Of a stretch of DNA of 64,000 nucleotides, positions 49,610-59,655 are shown in pieces. The stretch spans positions 124,001 through 188,000 of the forward strand of contig NZ_JALLIX010000006.1 in NCBI RefSeq assembly GCF_023242365.1, given 5' to 3'. Positions within the stretch are counted from its first letter, which is position 1. Each line of letters begins with the position of its first letter. Source of the DNA: Pseudomonas sp. MWU13-2100. Lineage in GTDB: Bacteria > Pseudomonadota > Gammaproteobacteria > Pseudomonadales > Pseudomonadaceae. The notes beneath the pieces are model-generated. The model was not told the DNA's origin. It made no database searches and was given only the letters and a program-made list of their open reading frames with translations. Position numbers and translations under genes: made by a program.

Positions 49610-49897
49610 TCAGCCGCGAGCGTTATCGATCAGCTCGATATAGTCGCCGGCGTTGCGCTGATCGCGGATCAGGCCCACGAAGTCCTGGCCGTGTTCGTCC
49701 TTGCCATCGAGGTCGTAACCGGCTTCCTTGAAGAACACCAGGAAACGCTCGAAATCGTCGATACGCAGGCCACGGTAGGCCTTGATCAGTTTGTGCAGGG
49801 ACGGCGAAGTGGCGTCGACCGGCTCGAAATCGAGAAACAACTTGATCTGCGCATCGCCGATCTCGTCACCAATCACCTGTTTCTTATCTTTGCGCAT
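49610..49897 (-). CDS. PA4642 family protein
   Basis: A 95-residue conserved pseudomonad protein beginning MRKDKKQVIGDEIGDAQIKLFLDFEPVD, with HKLIKAYRGLRIDDFERFLVFFKEAGYDL. No known domain or function. A CTGGAG ribosome site precedes it. It lies next to mqo, as PA4642 lies next to mqoB. Confidence 0.88.
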   Translation of the reverse strand: MRKDKKQVIGDEIGDAQIKLFLDFEPVDATSPSLHKLIKAYRGLRIDDFERFLVFFKEAGYDLDGKDEHGQDFVGLIRDQRNAGDYIELIDNARG

Positions 49898-50100
49898 TAC
49901 CGGCTCCAGCCAACAGACATTACACGGGGCAGGCAGTTTACCCCCGCCTCTGCTCCGGTCTCAACGAGTACTAACTGATCCGCTCCGCTCCTGCGCCAAC
50001 GGTGAAACCCCGAGGGTAAAAACTGTGCTCCGAAGCCCGCACGCAGCGTCTAGCAGCATGTAGCCCCGCAACCCGGCGGGAAGTGACTGCGAGCCCGAGC

Positions 50101-51009
50101 ATGCAAGCGCTGTTGAACGAGATCCTCGATGAAGTCCGGCCATTGATCGGCCAGGGCAAGGTGGCCAATTACATTCCGGCGCTGGCAGATGTGCCGGCTA
50201 ATCAACTGGGTATTGCCGTGTATGGCAATGACGGCGAAATGTTCTGTGCCGGCGACGCGCAGACACCGTTCTCGATCCAGAGTATTTCCAAGGTCTTCAG
50301 CCTGGTGCAGGCGATCAACCACTCCGGCGAGGCGATCTGGGAACGGCTGGGCCATGAACCCTCCGGGCAGCCGTTCAACTCGCTGGTGCAGCTGGAGTTC
50401 GAACGCGGCCGTCCACGTAACCCGTTTATCAATGCCGGGGCCCTGGTGATCTGCGATATCAATCAATCGCGCTTCGCCGCTCCGGCGCTGTCGATGCGCG
50501 ATTTCGCCCGGCGCCTATCGGGCAATATGCAGGTCATGGTCGACGGCAAGGTGGCCGAGTCGGAATACCAGCACCGGGCACGCAACGCGGCCATGGCCTA
50601 TCTGATGCAGTCGTTCGGCAACTTTCACAACGATGTGGAAGCCGTCCTGCGCAGCTATTTCAGTCACTGTGCCCTGCGTATGAACTGCATCGACCTGGCG
50701 CGGGCGTTCGGCTTCCTGGCCAACGACGGGTTCTGCAAGCACAGCGGCGAACAGATCCTGACCCGGCGCCAGACCCAGCAGGTCAACTCGATCATGGCCA
50801 CCAGCGGGCTGTACGACGAGGCCGGGAACTTTGCCTATCGGGTCGGTTTGCCGGGCAAGAGCGGCGTGGGTGGCGGGATTGTCGCGGTGGTGCCGGGGCG
50901 CTTTACCGTTTGCGTCTGGGCACCGGAGCTGAATGTGGCCGGCAACTCGCTGGTGGGGATGGCAGCGCTGGAACTGCTGAGCGAGCGGATTGGTTGGTCG
51001 GTGTTCTGA
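50101..51009 (+). CDS. glsB: Glutaminase
   Basis: A 302-residue serine-dependent beta-lactamase-like glutaminase hydrolysing glutamine to glutamate and ammonia. The catalytic Ser-x-x-Lys is in [13 protein letters not shown], followed by [58 protein letters not shown]. The start at 50101 agrees with the usual [22 protein letters not shown] beginning; a GTG at 50083 would add six residues. It is probably monocistronic. Confidence 0.95.
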   Translation: MQALLNEILDEVRPLIGQGKVANYIPALADVPANQLGIAVYGNDGEMFCAGDAQTPFSIQSISKVFSLVQAINHSGEAIWERLGHEPSGQPFNSLVQLEFERGRPRNPFINAGALVICDINQSRFAAPALSMRDFARRLSGNMQVMVDGKVAESEYQHRARNAAMAYLMQSFGNFHNDVEAVLRSYFSHCALRMNCIDLARAFGFLANDGFCKHSGEQILTRRQTQQVNSIMATSGLYDEAGNFAYRVGLPGKSGVGGGIVAVVPGRFTVCVWAPELNVAGNSLVGMAALELLSERIGWSVF

Positions 51010-51052
51010 TCACAAACTTTGTGGAGACCGGTTTGTCTGGCAATGCGATGTA

Positions 51053-51126
51053 TGTGGGAGCGCAGCTTGCCCGCGAAGCTTTTGGCGCCCTCAGGGCCCC
51101 TTTCGCGGGCAAGCTGCGCTCCCACA
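51053..51126. repeat. REPIN
   Basis: TGTGGGAGCGCAGCTTGCCC and GGGCAAGCTGCGCTCCCACA form a nearly perfect inverted pair around GCGCCCTCAGGGC, between the convergent ends of glsB and garD. Confidence 0.88.
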
Positions 51127-51166
51127 CGACCTCGGCACCCGCAAGATCCGGTGCCGATCCTGAGAC

Positions 51167-52720
51167 TCAGGTAATCGGCGCCGGATTGAACAAGGTAATG
51201 TCGTTGTGCAGCTTGTGCTGCTCGGCCCAGGTCTTTTTCCGCCCGCTGGCGACATCCAGGTAGTAGTTGAACAACTCCCAACCCAGGTCCTCGATGGAAG
51301 CCCGCCCCGTGGCAATCCGCCCGGCATCGATGTCGATCAGGTCCGGCCAGCGCTGGGCCAGCTCGGTACGGGTCGAAACCTTGACCACCGGTGCCATCGC
51401 CAGCCCATAAGGCGTGCCACGCCCGGTGGTGAACACATGCAGGTTCATCCCGGCCGCCAGTTGCAAGGTGCCGCAGACAAAGTCACTGGCCGGCGTCGCG
51501 CAGAAGATCAGGCCCTTGCGCGTGAAACGCTCGCCCGGGCCGAGCACACCGTTGATCGCGCTGCTGCCGGACTTGACGATGGAACCCAGGGACTTCTCAA
51601 CGATATTCGACAACCCGCCCTTCTTGTTCCCCGGCGTGGTATTGGCGCTGCGGTCGGCCTCGCCCTTGGCCAGGTAGCGGTCGTACCAGTCCATCTCGCG
51701 CACCAGCGCCTCGGCCACCGGCAGGCTCTCCGCCCGCGAAGTCAGCAGGTAGATCGCATCACGTACCTCCGTCACTTCGGAAAACATCACCGTCGCCCCG
51801 GCCCGCAACAACAGATCTGACGCATAACCCAAGGCCGGGTTGGCGGTGATCCCGGAAAACGCATCGCTGCCACCGCATTGCATGCCGAGGATCAGCTCCG
51901 ACGCCGGCACGGTTTCCCGCCGCCGCTGATCGAGCTTCTTCAGACGGGTTTCCGCCAATGCCATGATCTGCTCGATCATCTCGGTAAACCCGTGGCTGGA
52001 ATCCTGCAGCCGATACAACCACGGCTCGCTCAGGTCCACCGAACTGTCACCCTCGTGCATCACCTGCCCGGCCTGCAACTTCTCGCAGCCCAGGCTGATC
52101 ACCAAGGCTTCGCCGCCCAGATTCGGGTTGCGTGCCAGGTTGCGCACGGTACGGATCGGAATATAGGCATCGGTCGCGGTAATCGCCACGCCGCAGCCAT
52201 AGCTGTGGGTCAACGCGACGACATCGTCGACATGCGGGTACTTGGGCAGCAGCTCATCCTTGATGCGCTTGACCGCGTGGTTCAGCACACCGGTGACACA
52301 CTGCACGGTGGTGGTGATGCCGAGGATATTGCGCGTACCGACGGTGCCGTCGGCATTGCGATAACCCTCGAAGGTAAAGCCTTCCAGGGGCGCCTGGGCC
52401 GCCGGCACATCGGTGGACAGCGGCAGGCTGTCCAGCGGCGGCGCGGTGGGCATGCGCAGTTGATCTTCCTTGACCCAACTGCCCCGGGGAATCGGCAGCA
52501 AGGCGTAGCCGATGACCTGGCCGTAGCGGATCACTTCGCCGCCCTCGGCGATATCCACCAGCGTCACCTTGTGACTCTGGGGAATGTGCTCGCGGGTCAC
52601 CAGGCCGTCCGGGAACTCGGTACCGGCCGGTACACCCTGGTCATTGACCACGATCACCACATTGTCCCGCTCGTGCAGGCGGATGTAGCGCGGCGAGTCG
52701 GAATGTTCAATCAACTGCAT
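51167..52720 (-). CDS. garD: Galactarate dehydratase
   Basis: A 517-residue UxaA/GarD-family dehydratase converting galactarate to 5-dehydro-4-deoxy-D-glucarate. The N-terminal SAF-like domain ([50 protein letters not shown]) is followed by the catalytic part with [56 protein letters not shown] and [31 protein letters not shown]. It is the last gene of the kdgD-KGSADH-transporter-garD operon and starts 11 bases after the transporter. No glucarate dehydratase gene is present in the cluster. Confidence 0.93.
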   Translation of the reverse strand: MQLIEHSDSPRYIRLHERDNVVIVVNDQGVPAGTEFPDGLVTREHIPQSHKVTLVDIAEGGEVIRYGQVIGYALLPIPRGSWVKEDQLRMPTAPPLDSLPLSTDVPAAQAPLEGFTFEGYRNADGTVGTRNILGITTTVQCVTGVLNHAVKRIKDELLPKYPHVDDVVALTHSYGCGVAITATDAYIPIRTVRNLARNPNLGGEALVISLGCEKLQAGQVMHEGDSSVDLSEPWLYRLQDSSHGFTEMIEQIMALAETRLKKLDQRRRETVPASELILGMQCGGSDAFSGITANPALGYASDLLLRAGATVMFSEVTEVRDAIYLLTSRAESLPVAEALVREMDWYDRYLAKGEADRSANTTPGNKKGGLSNIVEKSLGSIVKSGSSAINGVLGPGERFTRKGLIFCATPASDFVCGTLQLAAGMNLHVFTTGRGTPYGLAMAPVVKVSTRTELAQRWPDLIDIDAGRIATGRASIEDLGWELFNYYLDVASGRKKTWAEQHKLHNDITLFNPAPIT

Positions 52721-52731
52721 GACGCCGCTCC

Positions 52732-54093
52732 TCAGGAATGGGCTTGGGACAGACGGGGTTCGCTATGGTGCTTGGGACCGGCCGGCGGCTCGCGCAGTTC
52801 GACGCGCTTGATCTCACCGACGATCACCACATAGCTGATCACCGCCAACAGCGCGTTGGCGCCGACAAACACCAGGGCCCACTTGAACGAACCGGTGGAA
52901 CTGATGATGTAGCCGATCACGATCGGCGTGGTGATGGAAGCGATATTGCCGAACATGTTGAACAGGCCGCCACTCAAGCCGGCGATCTGCTTCGGCGAGG
53001 TATCGGAAACCACTGCCCAACCCAGCGCGCCGACGCCCTTGCCGAAGAAGGCCAGGGCCATGAAGCCCACCACCATCCATTCGATGTCCACATAGTTGCA
53101 GGCGACGATGGTGGTCGAGAGCAACAGGCCGCCGATGATCGGCGCCTTGCGGGCAAACGTCAGGGAATGGCCGCGACGCAGCAGGTAGTCGGAGATGATC
53201 CCGCCCAGCACACCACCGATAAAACCGCAGATGGCCGGCAAGGAGGCGATGAAGCCGGCCTTGAGGATGGTCATGCCGCGCTCCTGCACCAGGTACACCG
53301 GGAACCAGGTCAGGAAGAAATAGGTGATGCCGTTGATACAGTACTGGCCCAGGTAGACGCCGAGCATCATGCGGTTGGTCAGCAGTTGGCGCACATAGTC
53401 CCACTTCGGCCCGCCATCGGCGACCTTGCCCTGGTCCATGTCGACCATGCCGCCGTTCTCGGCGATATGGGTGAACTCGGCGTCGTTGATCATCGGGTGC
53501 TGGCGCGGGCTGTGGATGACTTTCAGCCAGATCAGCGAAAACACTACGCCCAGGCACCCCATCACCAGGAACACATGCTGCCAGCCAAAGCTGAATACGA
53601 TCCAGCCCATCAGCGGTGCGAACAGCACGGTGGCGAAGTATTGCGCGGAGTTGAAGATCGCCGAGGCGGTGCCGCGTTCGGCGGTGGGGAACCAGGCCGC
53701 GACGATACGGGCGTTACCGGGAAAGGATGGCGCTTCGGCCAGGCCCACCAGGAAGCGCAGCATGAACAGCGCGACCACGGCGGTGGAGACGCCGAACTCG
53801 CCGACATAACCTTGCAGCGCGGTGAACAGCGACCAGGTGAAGATGCTCAGCGCATAGACTTTTTTCGAGCCGAAACGGTCGAGCAGCCAGCCTCCGGGAA
53901 TCTGCCCGAGCACATAGGCCCAGCCAAAGGCGGAGAAGATATAACCGAGGGTAACGGCGTCGATGCCGAGGCTTTTTTGCAGGCTGGAGCCGGCAATCGC
54001 GATGGTGGCACGGTCGGCATAATTGATCGTGGTCACCAGAAACAGCATGAGCAGAATCAAATAGCGGACATGTGTCTGCTTGGTCGCTTGCAT
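52732..54093 (-). CDS. gudP: Galactarate/glucarate MFS transporter (GudP/GarP type)
   Basis: A 453-residue proton-linked sugar-acid transporter of the anion:cation symporter (ACS) family. The N-terminal [35 protein letters not shown] and [27 protein letters not shown] are diagnostic of the GudP/GarP group, as are [36 protein letters not shown] and the [17 protein letters not shown] segment. It imports galactarate (or glucarate) for the operon's enzymes. Confidence 0.93.
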   Translation of the reverse strand: MQATKQTHVRYLILLMLFLVTTINYADRATIAIAGSSLQKSLGIDAVTLGYIFSAFGWAYVLGQIPGGWLLDRFGSKKVYALSIFTWSLFTALQGYVGEFGVSTAVVALFMLRFLVGLAEAPSFPGNARIVAAWFPTAERGTASAIFNSAQYFATVLFAPLMGWIVFSFGWQHVFLVMGCLGVVFSLIWLKVIHSPRQHPMINDAEFTHIAENGGMVDMDQGKVADGGPKWDYVRQLLTNRMMLGVYLGQYCINGITYFFLTWFPVYLVQERGMTILKAGFIASLPAICGFIGGVLGGIISDYLLRRGHSLTFARKAPIIGGLLLSTTIVACNYVDIEWMVVGFMALAFFGKGVGALGWAVVSDTSPKQIAGLSGGLFNMFGNIASITTPIVIGYIISSTGSFKWALVFVGANALLAVISYVVIVGEIKRVELREPPAGPKHHSEPRLSQAHS

Positions 54094-54147
54094 GTAGATG
54101 TACTCCCACTCTTTATTTTTTTACGCGGGTAAACATTCAGTGATCTA

Positions 54148-54180
54148 CCGCACGGGGCCTCAGGCAAGGGCCCCGTGCGG
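54148..54180. other. Strong GC hairpin in the operon gap
   Basis: CCGCACGGGGCC and GGCCCCGTGCGG pair perfectly around a 9-base loop between the KGSADH and transporter genes. No T-tract follows on the minus strand, so it may be an RNA-stabilising or attenuating hairpin. Confidence 0.7.
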
Positions 54181-54190
54181 GTAAGACAGG

Positions 54191-55636
54191 TTACGAACCG
54201 ATGTAGCTGGTCTTGACCACGGTGTAGAACTCCTGGGCATAGCGACCCTGTTCACGGGAACCGTAGGACGAACCTTTGCGCCCGCCGAACGGCACGTGGT
54301 AATCCACGCCCGCGGTCGGCAGGTTGACCATCACCATCCCGGCCTGGGAGTGGCGCTTGAAGTGGTTGGCGTACTTCAGCGAGGTGGTGGCAATACCGGC
54401 GGAGAGGCCGAACTCGGTGTCGTTGGCCATGGCCAGCGCGGCTTCGTAATCGGCGACGCGGACGATATTGGCCACCGGGCCGAAGATCTCTTCGCGGCTG
54501 ATGCGCATCGAGGCTTCGCTGTCGGCAAACAGGGTCGGCGCGAGGAAATAGCCTTCGGTATCGCAGGTCACCAGCTCACCGCCGGACACCAGGCGGGCGC
54601 CTTCGGACTGGCCGATATTGATGTAGCTCAGATCCTGCTCCAGTTGCGCCTGGGAGACCACCGGACCGATGTCAGTACCGCTCTTGAGGGCGTGACCGAC
54701 CTTGATCGAACGCATGCGCTCGGCCATGGCCTCGACAAACTTGTCGTGGATCCCGGCGGTGACGATCAAACGGCTGGACGCCGTGCAACGTTGGCCGGTG
54801 GAGTAGAACGCGCTCTGCACCGCCAGCTCGACGGCCTGCTTGAGGTCGGCATCGTCGAGGATGACCTGCGGGTTCTTGCCGCCCATCTCCAACTGTACCT
54901 TGGCCTGGCGCGACACGCAGTTGACCGCGATTTGCCGGCCGACGCCGACCGAGCCGGTGAAGCTGATGCCGTCGATTTTCCGGCTGTTGACCATGGCGTC
55001 ACCGACCAGCCGGCCGCTGCCCATCACCAGGTTGAACACACCGGCCGGGAAGCCGGCACGGGAAATGATTTCCGCCAGGGCCCAGGCACAACCCGGCACC
55101 AGTTCGGCCGGTTTGAGCACCACGCAGTTACCGTAGGCCAGGGCCGGAGCGATCTTCCAGGCCGGAATCGCGATCGGGAAGTTCCACGGGGTGATCAGGC
55201 CAACCACGCCCAGCGCTTCACGAGTCACTTCAACGTTGACGCCCGGACGCACCGACGGCAGGTAGTCGCCGGACAGACGCAGGCATTCGCCGGCAAAGAA
55301 CTTGAAGATATTGCCGGCGCGGCTGACTTCGCCAATGGCTTCGGGCAGGGTCTTGCCCTCTTCCCGGGCCAGCAGGTTACCCAGCTCTTCGCGACGGGCA
55401 AGAATTTCCGAACCGACCTTGTCCAGCGCATCGCTGCGGGCCTGGATGCCGGAGGTGGACCAGGCCGGGAACGCCTCACGGGCGGCGTCGATAGCCGACT
55501 GTACCTGGGCCAGGTCAGCCTTGGCGTACTGGCCAATGACATCGGACAAGTCCGACGGGTTGATATTGGCCGAGTACTCGGCACCGGCGACCCATTGGCC
55601 ACCGATGTAGTTGTCGAAACGTTTTGCATCTGCCAC
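54191..55636 (-). CDS. Alpha-ketoglutaric semialdehyde dehydrogenase
   Basis: A 481-residue NAD(P)-dependent aldehyde dehydrogenase converting 2,5-dioxopentanoate to 2-oxoglutarate, the last step of galactarate/glucarate breakdown in Pseudomonas. The catalytic Glu is in QLEMGGKNPQVILDDADL and the catalytic Cys in YSTGQRCTASSRLIV; the cofactor segment is TPWNFPIAIPAWKIAPALAYGN. The start is GTG at 55636, supported by AGGAGG. It lies between kdgD and the transporter, which identifies the substrate. Confidence 0.93.
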   Translation of the reverse strand: MADAKRFDNYIGGQWVAGAEYSANINPSDLSDVIGQYAKADLAQVQSAIDAAREAFPAWSTSGIQARSDALDKVGSEILARREELGNLLAREEGKTLPEAIGEVSRAGNIFKFFAGECLRLSGDYLPSVRPGVNVEVTREALGVVGLITPWNFPIAIPAWKIAPALAYGNCVVLKPAELVPGCAWALAEIISRAGFPAGVFNLVMGSGRLVGDAMVNSRKIDGISFTGSVGVGRQIAVNCVSRQAKVQLEMGGKNPQVILDDADLKQAVELAVQSAFYSTGQRCTASSRLIVTAGIHDKFVEAMAERMRSIKVGHALKSGTDIGPVVSQAQLEQDLSYINIGQSEGARLVSGGELVTCDTEGYFLAPTLFADSEASMRISREEIFGPVANIVRVADYEAALAMANDTEFGLSAGIATTSLKYANHFKRHSQAGMVMVNLPTAGVDYHVPFGGRKGSSYGSREQGRYAQEFYTVVKTSYIGS

Positions 55637-55694
55637 GGAAAACCTCCTGAACCGAAAAAGCCGCTGATTGCTCAGCGGCCTGGTTTGTTCGCTC

Positions 55695-56606
55695 TTACTG
55701 TGCGCCTTGCTTGTCGATCAGCGCGGCCAGGGCGTCGTATTCGTCCGGCAGCAGGTCGGTCAGCGGCGTGCGCACGGGGCCGGCGTCATAACCGACGATC
55801 TTCGCCCCGGCCTTGACGATACTCACAGCGTAGCCGGAGCGACGGTTGCGGATATCCAGGTACGGCAGGAAGAAGTCGTCGATGATCTTGCCGACGGTGG
55901 CGTGATCGTCCCGGGCAATGGCGTGGTAGAAATCCATCGCGGTTTTCGGGATGAAGTTGAACACCGCCGAGGAGTAGACCGGCACACCCAGGGCCTTGTA
56001 GGCCGCGGCATAGACCTCCGCGGTCGGCAGGCCGCCGAGGTAGCTGAAACGATCGCCGAGACGGTGACGGATCGACACCATCAGTTCGATATCGCCGAGG
56101 CCATCCTTGTAGCCGATCAGGTTCGGGCAGCGCTCGGCCAGACGTTCCAGCAGCGGCGCGGTCAGGCGGCAGACGTTGCGGTTGTACACCACCACGCCGA
56201 TCTTCACCGACTTGCACACCGCTTCAACGTGGGCGGCAACCCCTTCCTGGCTGGCTTCGGTCAGATAGTGCGGCAGCAACAGCAGGCCCTTGGCCCCCAG
56301 GCGTTCGGCTTCCTGGGCGTACTCGATGGCCTGGCGGGTCGCACCACCGACACCGGCGAGGATCGGCACGCTGCCGGCACAGGTATCGACGGCGGTTTTG
56401 ACGACTTCGGAATATTCACTGGCCGCCAGGGAGAAGAACTCACCGGTACCGCCGGCGGCGAACAGCGCGGTGGCGCCGTAAGGGGCCAGCCACTCCAGGC
56501 GCTTGACGTAGCCAGCGCGATGGAAATCGCCCTGGGCATTGAAATCGGTCACCGGGAAGGACAGCAAACCGGAGGAGAGGATGGACTTCAGTTCTTGTGG
56601 ATTCAT
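55695..56606 (-). CDS. kdgD: 5-dehydro-4-deoxyglucarate dehydratase
   Basis: A 303-residue class I aldolase-fold (DapA family) enzyme that dehydrates and decarboxylates 5-dehydro-4-deoxy-D-glucarate to 2,5-dioxopentanoate. [46 protein letters not shown] and the Schiff-base Lys in [17 protein letters not shown] are visible. First gene of the operon. The start at 56606 ([13 protein letters not shown]) matches the family; the frame to 56675 runs over the operator. An inverted-repeat operator lies 58-77 bases upstream. Confidence 0.94.
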   Translation of the reverse strand: MNPQELKSILSSGLLSFPVTDFNAQGDFHRAGYVKRLEWLAPYGATALFAAGGTGEFFSLAASEYSEVVKTAVDTCAGSVPILAGVGGATRQAIEYAQEAERLGAKGLLLLPHYLTEASQEGVAAHVEAVCKSVKIGVVVYNRNVCRLTAPLLERLAERCPNLIGYKDGLGDIELMVSIRHRLGDRFSYLGGLPTAEVYAAAYKALGVPVYSSAVFNFIPKTAMDFYHAIARDDHATVGKIIDDFFLPYLDIRNRRSGYAVSIVKAGAKIVGYDAGPVRTPLTDLLPDEYDALAALIDKQGAQ

Positions 56607-56663
56607 TATTCGAACACCCTGGAAAGCACGTTGTGATGAAAGAGACAGCGCAGACTGGCTGAT

Positions 56664-56683
56664 GTCGTACGTCATCGTACAAC
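56664..56683. promoter_or_regulatory. Putative FadR-type operator upstream of kdgD
   Basis: The sequence GTCGTACGTCATCGTACAAC contains two GTAC half-sites. Its reverse complement shares GTTGTACGATNAC with 59656-59668 upstream of the FadR-type regulator gene, suggesting a common operator. Confidence 0.65.
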
Positions 56684-56776
56684 TTAAATAACAAAGGTCA
56701 ACAGGAATCGCTCAACAGATCCCACAAGATTTTCCCTCCTTGACGTGGGATTTTTTTCATCTAAGCTCAATTTTAA

Positions 56777-56792
56777 CTGTATATCCATACAG
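56777..56792 (+). promoter_or_regulatory. LexA-type SOS box
   Basis: CTGTATATCCATACAG is a perfect CTG-N10-CAG palindrome matching the LexA consensus (CTGTATAT-N-N-ATACAG type). A promoter-like TTGACG (56740-56745) and TAAGCT (56762-56767), 16 bases apart, lie just upstream, so LexA bound here would cover the transcription start. The next gene starts at 56833. Confidence 0.82.
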
Positions 56793-56832
56793 TTTATTTG
56801 AACGAAAAAGACGACATATCAAGGAGCCAGAC

Positions 56833-58470
56833 ATGTCAGCCACTCAACAGCGCGCGCAGGATTTCCTGCTGCACGACGGCAAGGTCATTGCCGAACTGGA
56901 CAGCCTCTTCACAGAACAAGGCATCGCCATTCCGGGCGATGGCGCGGCGCTGATCCTGCTCGCCGAAGGTCATCACACCCTCAAGTATCACCAGCCAACC
57001 GCATTCGACAACGCGCTCAAGGGCAAGCCGCAGGCGCGCTTCGAAGGTGGCGAACACAGTGCCATCGGCGACAGCGCTCTGCTGCGTTTTGCCAAGGACG
57101 CACCGGCCATTCCGGCCTGGCAGGTCGAACTCCATCTGACCAACGGTCTGGCCTTGACCTACGGCCAGATCGTCGCCCTGGGCGGCGACTTCTACGGTAT
57201 TCCGGACCGGCCGATCGCCGACGGCGGCACCCCGGCGGACCGTCAGGCACGCTTTACCGAGGCCTTCAACTCGCTGGCGGTGCTGCCCGCCTCCCGCGAG
57301 GAAGCGCAGAAAATCCTCCAGGTGATGAAAACCGAGATCAATGCCGCCAACCAGGCGATCAAGGACGGCAAGCAACCTCACGAAGCCTACGACGAACTGG
57401 GCGATACCCTATCCGGCGAATGGAACAAGATTACCGGTGGCGGCAGCTTTGCCTCGCCGCTGTTCCCCCTGGGCCGCTACCTGAAACTGGCCGCGAGCAA
57501 CTGGGACCACTTCGGCGAATGGGTTCTGCTGGCTTACCAGGCCGGGCACGCCGCAGCCCTGCAACAGGCGGCCCTGGCGCACAAGAGCGGTGTCGACCTG
57601 GATCTGGAACTGGCCTACGCGATGAACGCCTTTGCCGATCATTTCCTCACCGATCTGTTCTCCGGTGGCCATTTGCGCGTACCGCGCAAGCAATTGGCCG
57701 ACAGTGTTACTCCCAGCGACGTGGGGTCGCTGATCTCTCGTTTCATGCACGACGAAGACAGCAAGTTCGGCCTGAAAGTCAGCAATGGCCATGGCGATCG
57801 CTGGAACTGCTACGGCGACAAGCGCTACTTCGACACGCTCGACAGCGGCAACCGAGTGCAGGTCAAAAAGGCGGTGCAGCAATCGGCGGATGAAGTGTTC
57901 GCGGTGTTTCTCAGCGGCGTCGTCGTCCCACCCGAGGCCTATGCCGCGCTGCGCACGGTGCCGGACCTGGCGAAGGTGGAAAACAGCCAGGACAGCCTGA
58001 ACTTCGCCCCGCTGTTTGCCCTCAAGCGCAAGGCCGTGTTGCGCCGCAACGACGTCAACAACCTCAACGACCGCAGCCAGAGCGACAGTTGGTGGGGTTG
58101 GAGTACCTACCTACTGCTCAAGGACTACCAGCCGAACAAACCGGCGGGTTACCTCAATCCGCCCGGTGTCGCCCCGGCGATCAAGGCCGATGGTTGGCAG
58201 AGCCAGACACCCAGCGAACCCAACTGGCTGCCGGGTAACGCCGTGCGCTATGCCTTCAGTTACACCAGGGGGCTGGACGAGTCCTATATCGGCCCGTGGA
58301 CGGCCTATGCCGAACTGACCGAGCGCTTCCAGCCGAGCTTGACCGTGCCGGTGGATAGCTCAGTGGGGGCAACGGGACGGAATGTGTTCCGCCAGTTCCG
58401 TGGCGGTTCGCCGGAGCTGATCGGCACGCTGGACGGCCAGGCCGGCACCTTTATCGACAACCATCAGTGA
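56833..58470 (+). CDS. SOS-box-linked phospholipase C-like protein (putative)
   Basis: A 545-residue protein with no signal peptide. Its central part has FADHFLTDLFSGGHLRVPR (residues about 268-285), with His 270, Asp 274 and His 280 spaced as in the zinc-binding helices of PC-PLC/S1-P1 nuclease folds. Candidate extra ligands are His 226 (NWDHFGEW) and His 239 (YQAGHAAAL), and a later GHGDRWNCYGDKRYFD block follows. I infer a metal-dependent phosphoesterase or lipase, but the function is unproven. AAGGAG precedes the ATG; the frame upstream to 56740 crosses the promoter and SOS box and was rejected. Probably induced by DNA damage. The 63-residue gene follows 14 bases later. Confidence 0.8.
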   Translation: MSATQQRAQDFLLHDGKVIAELDSLFTEQGIAIPGDGAALILLAEGHHTLKYHQPTAFDNALKGKPQARFEGGEHSAIGDSALLRFAKDAPAIPAWQVELHLTNGLALTYGQIVALGGDFYGIPDRPIADGGTPADRQARFTEAFNSLAVLPASREEAQKILQVMKTEINAANQAIKDGKQPHEAYDELGDTLSGEWNKITGGGSFASPLFPLGRYLKLAASNWDHFGEWVLLAYQAGHAAALQQAALAHKSGVDLDLELAYAMNAFADHFLTDLFSGGHLRVPRKQLADSVTPSDVGSLISRFMHDEDSKFGLKVSNGHGDRWNCYGDKRYFDTLDSGNRVQVKKAVQQSADEVFAVFLSGVVVPPEAYAALRTVPDLAKVENSQDSLNFAPLFALKRKAVLRRNDVNNLNDRSQSDSWWGWSTYLLLKDYQPNKPAGYLNPPGVAPAIKADGWQSQTPSEPNWLPGNAVRYAFSYTRGLDESYIGPWTAYAELTERFQPSLTVPVDSSVGATGRNVFRQFRGGSPELIGTLDGQAGTFIDNHQ

Positions 58471-58484
58471 CAGGGAGATCAGTC

Positions 58485-58676
58485 ATGACCTTTACCGTAA
58501 AACTCGAACTGGCGTCCGGTCAGTCGCTCAAGGATATGCCGCTGGAACTGCTGGCCGATGGCGTGGCAGTTGCCCGGGCGAAGGCGGATGCAACCGGCAA
58601 AGTCGTGTTTGATGTGCGGGCAAAAGCGGCGAAATGGGCGGTGCGTGTGGATCGCACGATCCTGCACAAACGTTAA
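58485..58676 (+). CDS. Small protein, partner gene of the SOS-linked protein
   Basis: A 63-residue protein, MTFTVKLELASGQSLKDMPLELLADG and ending VDRTILHKR, with a pattern of alternating beta strands as in small carboxypeptidase-regulatory-like domains. Function is unknown. GGGAG upstream gives a ribosome site. It starts 14 bases after the phospholipase-like gene, so it is co-transcribed and presumably SOS-controlled. It could be an immunity, chaperone or targeting partner, by position only. Confidence 0.72.
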   Translation: MTFTVKLELASGQSLKDMPLELLADGVAVARAKADATGKVVFDVRAKAAKWAVRVDRTILHKR

Positions 58677-58689
58677 GTACACCTAGACA

Positions 58690-58820
58690 GTGGCGAGGGG
58701 GCTTGCCCCCGTTCGGCTGCGAAGCAGTCGTAAACCCGGGTACCTCAATCTATCTGACAGAGTGCGGTCGCTGGTTTCAGGGCCGCTTCGCGCCCCAACG
58801 GGGGCAAGCCCCCTCGCCAC
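58690..58820. repeat. REPIN
   Basis: GTGGCGAGGGGGCTTGCCCC and GGGGCAAGCCCCCTCGCCAC are inverted, with GGCTGCGAAGCAG and CCGCTTCGC as inner arms. It separates the SOS-linked unit from the FadR-type gene. Confidence 0.88.
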
Positions 58821-58853
58821 AATAATGAATGCTCCCTCTCGGATTGATCTCGC

Positions 58854-59612
58854 TTAGCCCTTCTGCGCCTCGGCCTCCTCATGGGCCTGGCGCAACCGCT
58901 CGCGGCTGTTGGTCAAATGCAGGCGCATTGCCGCCCGCGCCGCATCAGAGTCCTGACGGGCAATCGCCTCATAGATCTCTTCGTGCTCACGCCCCAGCCG
59001 ATTCATATAGTGCTGCTGGTCATCATGGGCCAGCCGCGCCGAATTCAAGCGCGTCCGCGGAATGATGCTGGTGCCCAGGTGAGTCATGATATCGGTGAAG
59101 TAACGGTTGCCGGTGGACAGGGCGATCTGCAGGTGGAACTGGAAATCCGAAGCCACCGCATCGCTGGCATGGGCCGCGCTTTCATTCAACGCGTCCAGTG
59201 CCGCGCGCATCGCCGCCAACTGCTCGACGCTGCGGCGCTGCGCCGCCAACCCCGCCGACTCGACTTCCAGGCTGATACGCAGCTCCAGGATCGCCAGCAC
59301 ATCGCGCAGGGTCACCACCGTCGCCGGATCGATACGAAAACCGCTGGGGCTCGGCGTGTCCAGCACGAAGGTGCCTATGCCATGGCGGGTTTCCACCTGC
59401 CCGGCCGCCTGCAGGCGCGAGATCGCCTCGCGCACCACCGTGCGGCTGACACCATGGGCCTCCATGATCGCCGACTCGGTGGGTAACTTGTCGCCGCGCT
59501 TGAGCTGGCCATCGCGGATCTGCTCGGAAAGCACCGTGACCAGTTCCTGGGCAAGACTACGGCGCTTTCGGGTCGGGCGAAGCCCGGCGCTCTGGTTTTC
59601 CATATAGAACAT
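58854..59612 (-). CDS. FadR-family (GntR) regulator of the galactarate operon
   Basis: A 252-residue regulator. The N-terminal winged helix has LAQELVTVLSEQIRDGQLKRGDKLPTESAIMEAHGVSRTVVREAISRLQAAGQVETRHGIGTFV. The C-terminal FCD domain has LRDVLAILELRISLEVESAGLAA, FHLQIALSTGNRYF and HEEIYEAIARQDSDAARAAMRLHL with the metal-binding histidines. Members of this group control sugar-acid catabolism, and a shared operator-like sequence upstream of both this gene and kdgD supports the link. ATG at 59603 (MENQSAGLRP) is an alternative start. Confidence 0.88.
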   Translation of the reverse strand: MFYMENQSAGLRPTRKRRSLAQELVTVLSEQIRDGQLKRGDKLPTESAIMEAHGVSRTVVREAISRLQAAGQVETRHGIGTFVLDTPSPSGFRIDPATVVTLRDVLAILELRISLEVESAGLAAQRRSVEQLAAMRAALDALNESAAHASDAVASDFQFHLQIALSTGNRYFTDIMTHLGTSIIPRTRLNSARLAHDDQQHYMNRLGREHEEIYEAIARQDSDAARAAMRLHLTNSRERLRQAHEEAEAQKG

Positions 59613-59655
59613 CTATCTCGGCTGAACGGCTGAGCGCGCATCATAGCTCAACCGG

